Source: a virus. Taken from it: a stretch of DNA of 30,837 nucleotides. Each line of letters opens with the position of its first letter. The first letter of the stretch is position 1. Both the position numbers and the translations under genes were made by a program. The notes beneath the pieces were generated by a model. That model worked only from the letters and a program-made list of their open reading frames with translations. It searched no databases and had not been told where the DNA came from. The stretch is from IMG/VR virus record IMGVR_UViG_3300031963_000648, positions 1-30,837 of that record, one strand, 5' to 3'. Of the stretch, positions 25,964 to 30,837 are shown piece by piece.

Positions 25964-28960
25964 ATGGCAATTGATTTTGTTCCAGAGGAAGAGGAGGAGG
26001 ACACTGATATTAAATTCACTCCAGAGGACGAGATTGCCCCTGAAGAAGAACCTTCAATGACAGCGAAGGGAGCTGCTGGCGCAGTAGTTCGTGGCGTTTC
26101 CCCTACTGCCGCTCAAGCTGGAGCAGGGGCGTTGCTTGGTCTTCCATTTGGCCCTGCTGGAATGGCTGTTGGTGCTGCTGGTGGCGTTGTTGCAGGTCAA
26201 CTTGCAGACCTTACCATTGATTTAGTTAATTCAAACTTTGGAACAAAGTATTCAAATACTAAAGATGCCGTAACTCACCTTTTGGATAAAATTGGAGTTC
26301 CTGAACCCGAATCATCTGGAGAAAAGATTATTGAGGCTGTTTCTGCTGGAACATCTCAAATGGGCGGTGGCGCAAAAGCACTTGGAACAATTAGTAAGGC
26401 GATTCAACCCGAAACAATTCTTCCTGTTGGCGAAAGGATTTCTGCTGAAGCAACTCGCAGATTCACTAAACTAATGGGCGAGCGTCCTGTCGTGCAAGCT
26501 GCCGCTGGTGGAGCCGCTGGTGGCGTAATGGAGAAGATGAAGCAAGAAGAAGCAGGCCCATTAGCTCAACTTGGTGGAGGTCTTGGTGCTGGTATTGCTG
26601 TTCCAATTGCAGCAGGACTTGGACGAGGCGCACTAACTCTTCTCCCTAAATCTGCCGCTCAAAAGACAGCAGAAGCTGAAAAACTTGCTTCCAGCGCATA
26701 TCAGTCAATGGTTTCAGATAAAGCTCAAGCATTAGATGACTTGGCTCGTTCTCAAGAAGTAAGTAATGCTCAAGTTAAAATGATGACTGGTGACATTACT
26801 GGTGATCCCGGTCTTTTGGCTATGCAGGATATGCTAGAGCGTGAATCCAATATTCTTGCTAGTAGGAAGCTAGAAAATATTGCTGGTATGTCTCGCAAAC
26901 TTGGTGAAGGACTTGCTCCCAGTGGGGCTTCCCCTGAAGAGGCTCAACAATACTTCAAATCAGTAATTGATAATATCGTCTCTGAATCAGAGAAAAACAA
27001 ACAGACTGCATTAGCTCAAGGAGATGCGGAGGCTGCTAAATTGATTGAAGAGGCTGGAGCAAAAGCGGCGGCAATCAAGGCCGAAGCAGATAAGGGAGTG
27101 CTTAATGCTGAAGATGCCTTCCAGCAAGTAAAAGATGAGTATGAAAATCTTTTCTCTGATCTTTCAACACTTAAAGAATCAACTGTAAAAGACAAGTTGA
27201 GCGAAAGCGCATTTGAAGCAATTAAGCGTCAGAAAGATCGTGAGAAAATTTATATCAATGATCTTTACGATGCCGCAGAAAAAGAAGTTCCTAAGTTCTA
27301 TCAAAAGAACACAGCTGAAGCTAAGGCTGGATTGGTAAAAGAGTTTGGAGAAGAACGGCGACTCCCTGCTGAAGTTCAAAAAATCCTTGGTGAAGTTCAA
27401 GATGCAAAGGGAAACATGAAACTTCGCACACTTGATCAGCTTCGCGCAGATATTCGTGCTATTAATTCTGAAATTCGTGCCGCTCAATCTAGTTCAGCCA
27501 GACAAGCAGAAGTTCCAGCCTTGATTAAATTCAAGCAATCGCTGAATGATGATATTGCATCCCTTGAAGATGTTAGTGGAAATCTTAAAAAGGCCAATCG
27601 CGCATATTATGAATATGCTCAAAGGTATAAAGAGGGAGCATCTGGAGATGTTTTTGGCCCCAAAGCACTTAATTCTAAAACAATAGATCAGTTTATTGGA
27701 AGAAGTGAAGCCTCTGCATCTCCAGAAGAAATTCAAAGATTGCGTGATGCTATTATTGGTAAAAAGGATATTCCTAATCTAACGCCAGATCAAGTTGTAG
27801 CCGCAGAAGCTGATAGGGCAACAGCTATTCGTAATGTTTCGGACTGGGTATTAAGCAAGATGTCTGGTGAAGTAAAGGGAACTAAAACATCTAAATCCAT
27901 TGAGAATTGGTTGCAAACCAAGGGAAATCGAATCCTTGAGATTTTCCCTGAATCCAGAAAAAGAATCTCTGAGATTCAAGATAAATTCGCAACTCTTGAA
28001 GATCAAGTTGCTAATGCTAAAAAATCAGTTCTTGATTTCAAGAAGCAGAGAATAGCAGAAGGACAAAATGCTTCTATTGTTGAGTCACAAGCTAATGCTT
28101 TAGCAAAAGAAATTGAAAAGAATTATCAAGAGCAAGTCAAAAAACTTGATGATGAAATAAAACTTGCTACTAATCCAAACTCTAATCCTGCTGCAAGGTT
28201 TATTGGCGGAAATCCATACGAGGTTGTTAATAAAGTAATGTCTAACAAGGTTAATGCTGAACAGCAAGTTCAGAATCTGTTGGAACAAGCATCGAAAGAC
28301 ACAACAGGAAAAGCCACAGAAGGTCTTAAAAACGCATTTAGAGGATGGATGAATAGCCAAGCAAGGACAACATCAAAAGAAAGCGTAGGCAAAGGCATTG
28401 CTTCACATGAGGCTAACCTTTCAGACTTCCAAGTTGATCTTAAAAAGATGAATGACTTGATGCAAAAAGGTTCTGCAACTAGGAACTCGCTTGAGATGGT
28501 ATTTGGAAAAGACTCTCCAGAACTTGAAGCAATGGACACTGTTCGCCAACAGCTTGATATGATGTCTCGTCGTTCCAAGCTAAAGGTTTCTGGGTTTCAA
28601 TCTCCAGAAGATAAAGCTCAAGATATTAAAGACACTGTTCTTGAGCTTGCTGGAATTGGTCTTGCAGGCATCAAGGGGTATGTTGCATGGAAGTCAACTG
28701 ACCTTGTTAAGAAAGTTCAGCGTCAGTATAATAAGGAAGTCATTGATCTATTCAAGAATATGATGATTGATTCAATGACTGATCCAGAGCTTGCCCGTAA
28801 ATTGCTATTGAAGGTTAATGAAGAAAACTTCCCAGCAATTCAGCGTATGTTTGCTACCTATGGCATTCAGAATCTCAAGGCATCTGATTTTGGGTTGAAA
28901 ACAACTGAACAACCTCAAGAAGAAAATCAAGAATCTGAAATTTCTTTTGAGGAAGAATAA
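25964..28960 (+). CDS. Large putative ejection/internal core protein
   Basis: 998 aa, by far the largest of the internal set. The N-terminus is acidic (residues 6-30). Glycine-rich hydrophobic stretches follow at about 47-80 (GAGALLGLPFGPAGMAVGAA) and 180-230 (GGLGAGIAVPIAAGLGRGAL), suited to membrane insertion. Residues about 330-880 are largely long charged helices. The C-terminus has AGIGLAGIKGYVAW and an acidic Gln/Glu end. Podovirus gp16-like proteins combine membrane-active and coiled-coil parts to build a DNA-translocation channel; this layout matches that idea. No lytic transglycosylase motif is evident. The family is not identified by sequence. Confidence 0.6.
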   Translation: MAIDFVPEEEEEDTDIKFTPEDEIAPEEEPSMTAKGAAGAVVRGVSPTAAQAGAGALLGLPFGPAGMAVGAAGGVVAGQLADLTIDLVNSNFGTKYSNTKDAVTHLLDKIGVPEPESSGEKIIEAVSAGTSQMGGGAKALGTISKAIQPETILPVGERISAEATRRFTKLMGERPVVQAAAGGAAGGVMEKMKQEEAGPLAQLGGGLGAGIAVPIAAGLGRGALTLLPKSAAQKTAEAEKLASSAYQSMVSDKAQALDDLARSQEVSNAQVKMMTGDITGDPGLLAMQDMLERESNILASRKLENIAGMSRKLGEGLAPSGASPEEAQQYFKSVIDNIVSESEKNKQTALAQGDAEAAKLIEEAGAKAAAIKAEADKGVLNAEDAFQQVKDEYENLFSDLSTLKESTVKDKLSESAFEAIKRQKDREKIYINDLYDAAEKEVPKFYQKNTAEAKAGLVKEFGEERRLPAEVQKILGEVQDAKGNMKLRTLDQLRADIRAINSEIRAAQSSSARQAEVPALIKFKQSLNDDIASLEDVSGNLKKANRAYYEYAQRYKEGASGDVFGPKALNSKTIDQFIGRSEASASPEEIQRLRDAIIGKKDIPNLTPDQVVAAEADRATAIRNVSDWVLSKMSGEVKGTKTSKSIENWLQTKGNRILEIFPESRKRISEIQDKFATLEDQVANAKKSVLDFKKQRIAEGQNASIVESQANALAKEIEKNYQEQVKKLDDEIKLATNPNSNPAARFIGGNPYEVVNKVMSNKVNAEQQVQNLLEQASKDTTGKATEGLKNAFRGWMNSQARTTSKESVGKGIASHEANLSDFQVDLKKMNDLMQKGSATRNSLEMVFGKDSPELEAMDTVRQQLDMMSRRSKLKVSGFQSPEDKAQDIKDTVLELAGIGLAGIKGYVAWKSTDLVKKVQRQYNKEVIDLFKNMMIDSMTDPELARKLLLKVNEENFPAIQRMFATYGIQNLKASDFGLKTTEQPQEENQESEISFEEE

Positions 28961-29002
28961 TTCATTGCATTCAAAGTAAAATTAACATACAACATAAAAA
29001 CT

Positions 29003-29164
29003 ATGCCAATCCGTAAATGTGCCTCACAAAATTGTTTTGATCGTAATGTAGCTGCTGAAATTCGTTCGGGCAAAAAACCAGCTCAAGCTGTAGCCATCGC
29101 CTATAGCGTTCAGCGCAAGGCTCGCGCCAAGAAGGCAGCGATGACCCGCAAGAAAGGTAAGTGA
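29003..29164 (+). CDS. Small basic protein
   Basis: 53 aa. MPIRKCASQNCFDR is followed by VAAEIRSGKKPAQAVAIAYS and a Lys/Arg-rich tail (RKARAKKAAMTRKKGK). The central KP-x-QAVAIAYS pattern occurs in small basic phage proteins often seen beside late genes. It may bind nucleic acid. It follows a 42-nt leader after the ejection-type gene. Confidence 0.6.
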   Translation: MPIRKCASQNCFDRNVAAEIRSGKKPAQAVAIAYSVQRKARAKKAAMTRKKGK

Positions 29165-29179
29165 TGACTTGGAGAAGCC

Positions 29180-29275
29180 ATGACGCATGATTCTCTGGTT
29201 TCTCTTGTTCTTGCTATTGCTACTTTCGTCGGAGGTGGATACGCGATGGCATCGGCGTTCTGGTGGGATCAGTAA
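29180..29275 (+). CDS. 31-aa single-TM membrane protein
   Basis: Starts at ATG 29180 with GGAG at 29171-29174. Residues 6-27 are one hydrophobic segment (LVSLVLAIATFVGGGYAMAS) and the short tail is FWWDQ. A very small membrane protein of unknown role; possibly a lysis or host-takeover accessory. Confidence 0.45.
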   Translation: MTHDSLVSLVLAIATFVGGGYAMASAFWWDQ

Positions 29276-29301
29276 AGATTCTAAAAAAGATAAATAAATA
29301 A

Positions 29302-29904
29302 ATGAAGTTTGAGGCGAAGTCAGTTGATCCATCACTAATGCCATTTAGTGATTCTGAGATTATCGGAGATCATCTGATTATTCCTGTGGTTGATTATGGC
29401 GGAAGGGAAGATAATTCATTCCTTGTGGCACTTGGTAAACTGGTCGAAACATTCGTCCGCTCAAAGTCGATTAGTGGCAGCTCGATTGCTGATGATGTCG
29501 AGAAGATGGTCTGTGAGCATATTGGATTGAACTGGGATGAGCATTGCGACTGGGTTCAGCGAGCATTGGATGAGGCAGAGCGTAGCCGCAATCTATCACA
29601 ATCTGTGATACTCCGCGATGGGCCTAGATACTGGGCTGAACTGCATTTGTTCTCACTTCGCAACAGGGGCTGCCAAGACCTAGCATTCATGCAGAGTTGG
29701 TTTAAGAACTGGGCTGATTCTATTCCGTGGAATGGTTGTCCGTGCCAACAACATTTTGAGGACTATTGCAAGCAATTTCCTCCAGATTTTTCAGACTTGT
29801 GGAAATGGGGAATTGGTATACATAACGATGTCAACTCGCGGAATGGAAGGTCAGCATTGTCTCTTTCTGATGCAGAGAATTTATGGAAAAAAAGACTTAC
29901 ATAA
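29302..29904 (+). CDS. Erv/ALR-like sulfhydryl oxidase with CxC active site
   Basis: 200 aa. The C-terminal 90 residues match the Erv/ALR FAD-dependent thiol oxidase pattern: YWAELHLFSL (W111, H115), then IPWNGCPCQQHF (Cys146, Cys148, His151), PP at 160-161, and GIGIHNDVNSRNG (His174, Asn175, Val177, Asn178). The family normally has C-x-x-C before x-x-H-F; here the cysteines are separated by one residue (C-P-C), so the redox chemistry may differ. Other Cys at 71, 82, 124 and 156 could shuttle electrons. The N-terminal 90 residues are unassigned. Members form disulfides. A phage copy could oxidise Cys-rich virion proteins, which is inference. Confidence 0.65.
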   Translation: MKFEAKSVDPSLMPFSDSEIIGDHLIIPVVDYGGREDNSFLVALGKLVETFVRSKSISGSSIADDVEKMVCEHIGLNWDEHCDWVQRALDEAERSRNLSQSVILRDGPRYWAELHLFSLRNRGCQDLAFMQSWFKNWADSIPWNGCPCQQHFEDYCKQFPPDFSDLWKWGIGIHNDVNSRNGRSALSLSDAENLWKKRLT

Positions 29905-30077
29905 GAGATTCAGCGCATGATCATAGGAAGGCTGGCGTTGATGGCAGCGACTATGATCCGTGGTTCTATGAGACTTGCAAGTTAGTTAATATTGCTTGCG
30001 ATAAATTCTGGACAATGACAGCAGAACGAGTTAGGCTTAACGAACTTTACTATAAATCTAGGTGGGGCAGAATATAA
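29883..30077 (+). CDS. 64-aa hypothetical protein
   Basis: Overlaps the Erv-like gene by 22 nt. The N-terminus is basic and hydrophilic (MEKKTYIRDSAHDHRK), then DGSDYDPWFYETCKLVNIAC and a basic aromatic end (YYKSRWGRI). No known domain is visible. Overlap suggests it is translated with the oxidase. Confidence 0.55.
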   Translation: MEKKTYIRDSAHDHRKAGVDGSDYDPWFYETCKLVNIACDKFWTMTAERVRLNELYYKSRWGRI

Positions 30078-30079
30078 AT

Positions 30080-30331
30080 ATGGTTAATAAATCAAATACA
30101 TTAGGTGGCAATCATCCTGCATTTCCTGTGCAAGCGTATCCGGGAGATGCTGCAAATCCAAAAGTGCGCCCGAATACTGGCATGAGCATGAGGGACTATT
30201 TTGCGGCTCAAGCTATGAATGGATTGCTTGCTAATCCAGAAGAGTTCGGTGAAAATATTCCCGTTAAGGATGTCGCAGAATTTGCTTTTGAAATGGCAAA
30301 TGCCATGATTGAACAACGAGAGAAACAATGA
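30080..30331 (+). CDS. Small conserved-type phage protein (SMRDYFAAQAMNG)
   Basis: 83 aa from ATG 30080; the GTG at 30062 would overlap the previous gene without a ribosome site. NTGMSMRDYFAAQAMNGLLA is a pattern common to small phage accessory proteins of unknown function, often near replication or late genes. A C-terminal amphipathic helix (DVAEFAFEMANAMIEQRE) follows. The stop overlaps the next ATG by 4 nt (ATGA). Confidence 0.65.
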   Translation: MVNKSNTLGGNHPAFPVQAYPGDAANPKVRPNTGMSMRDYFAAQAMNGLLANPEEFGENIPVKDVAEFAFEMANAMIEQREKQ

Positions 30332-30471
30332 AAAAACAAACATCCGCGAGTCTTAAATTTGAGACTCCAACAATAACCACAACAGCAGACAGCAATCCGA
30401 AGAAAACAAACATTCGCGTTTCTATGATGAAACCGAAGAAGTCTAAAATAAATATCATCCGAAAGAAATAA
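30328..30471 (+). CDS. 47-aa basic peptide
   Basis: Starts in the ATGA overlap with the previous gene. Lys/Thr/Ser-rich (MKKQTSASLKFETPTITTT) with a basic end (KPKKSKINIIRKK). Supported by exact fit between neighbours and codon pattern, otherwise unknown. Confidence 0.5.
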   Translation: MKKQTSASLKFETPTITTTADSNPKKTNIRVSMMKPKKSKINIIRKK

Positions 30472-30472
30472 T

Positions 30473-30724
30473 ATGAGCCAAGAAAATACACAACCAGAGC
30501 AAATCAGCGAAGACCATGCTAAGGCCATTGACCATGTGCTGAAGCAAATCGACATTACTACTGTCTCTGCTCACGATGTCTTTGCTGACATCATCAATCG
30601 AGCAAAGCGTTTCAACTTTGAACTGATGGTTGCTTGCTCTTTAATGGAGAAAGTTCTTATTAAAGAAAAAACCGAATCTATTGAACAAGGAAATGAAGAT
30701 GAAGGACAGCGAGTGGAATCGTAA
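30473..30724 (+). CDS. 83-aa acidic helical protein
   Basis: Begins one base after the preceding stop. Mostly helical (EDHAKAIDHVLKQIDITTVS, then a Leu/Met helix) with an acidic C-terminus (IEQGNEDEGQRVES). No recognised domain; a small late accessory protein by context. Confidence 0.5.
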   Translation: MSQENTQPEQISEDHAKAIDHVLKQIDITTVSAHDVFADIINRAKRFNFELMVACSLMEKVLIKEKTESIEQGNEDEGQRVES

Positions 30725-30837
30725 CGGAAAAGGCGACAAACCGCGCACCAAGACATGGGAGCGCAAGTGGCAAGATAACTACGATGAGATTGATTGGTCA
30801 GAGCATCGTAATAAAAAGAAAAATACTGATCGCAAAA
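30699..30837 (+). CDS. Small basic protein, truncated by window end
   Basis: Open at the right edge: ATG at 30699 with AAGGAA about 8 nt upstream (30693 is an alternative but too close). The 46 visible residues (MKDSEWNRNGKGDKPRTKTW, then Trp/Lys/Asp-rich) carry an NGKGDKPR motif common to small phage proteins of unknown function. It overlaps the previous gene by 26 nt. Confidence 0.5.
   Translation, partial: MKDSEWNRNGKGDKPRTKTWERKWQDNYDEIDWSEHRNKKKNTDRK

Noticed and set aside
30062-30079. GTG start for the SMRDYF protein
   Set aside because: Lies inside the previous gene without a ribosome site; ATG 30080 gives the usual N-terminus.

Overview
The window is a contiguous stretch of a tailed-phage genome, or a prophage or metagenomic phage contig. 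Every gene I can support is on the + strand. Genes are packed with short gaps or 1-89 nt overlaps, no stretch over about 50 nt lacks a gene, and I see no tRNA, rRNA, CRISPR array, integrase or insertion sequence. The set is typical of a virion and lysis region: collagen-like fibres, a LamG protein, an S74 intramolecular-chaperone domain, holin and endolysin, neck/tail-tube-like proteins and Ala/Gln-rich internal-virion-like proteins. The order of the last part (about 14-29 kb: two large tail proteins, then small and large coiled-coil/hydrophobic proteins) resembles genes 11-12-13-14-15/16 of T7-like podoviruses. That similarity is architectural inference, not a sequence match. The host is unknown. 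A lipoprotein in the lysis cassette and putative ejection proteins suggest a Gram-negative host. Many starts lack a Shine-Dalgarno and have A/T-rich leaders, while a few have clear GGAGG sites.

Layout: (1) 1-1240: tail end of a Cys-rich gene and two small structural-like genes with visibly higher GC and C-ending codons; strong GC-rich hairpins follow the first and third genes. (2) 1253-8209: host-interaction array of a collagen-like fibre with a C1q/TNF-like head, a LamG protein, a small companion, a second collagen-like fibre, a PKD plus 26-residue-repeat (DUF285/BspA-type) protein, a 58-aa protein and an alpha/beta-hydrolase (esterase-like). (3) 8212-9342: lysis cassette of two holin candidates, a small lipoprotein and a CHAP endolysin. 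(4) 9343-10581: metallophosphatase, winged-helix-like protein and mini HExxH protein. (5) 10627-13249: a third collagen-type fibre with three copies of one beta domain, then a stand-alone S74 protein. (6) 13251-19877: two small acidic/Pro-Ala proteins, a 1250-aa neck-like protein with a huge repeat insertion and a 710-aa tail protein. (7) 19879-28960: internal-virion-like genes, including two tandem paralogue pairs, interrupted by a PAPS-reductase-family gene overlapping a YkgJ-type Cys cluster gene. (8) 29003-30837: small accessory genes, including an Erv/ALR-like sulfhydryl oxidase with an unusual CxC site.

Taken together, the window looks like a late-gene region. Fibres, lectin-like domains and a carbohydrate-esterase-like enzyme would recognise and trim host surface polymers. 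The neck/tail and ejection proteins would deliver DNA, and the lysis cassette would release progeny. The least expected parts are the redox/sulfur genes (PAPS-reductase family, YkgJ, Erv-like) embedded in or next to virion genes, and the large repeat insertion in the neck-like protein.
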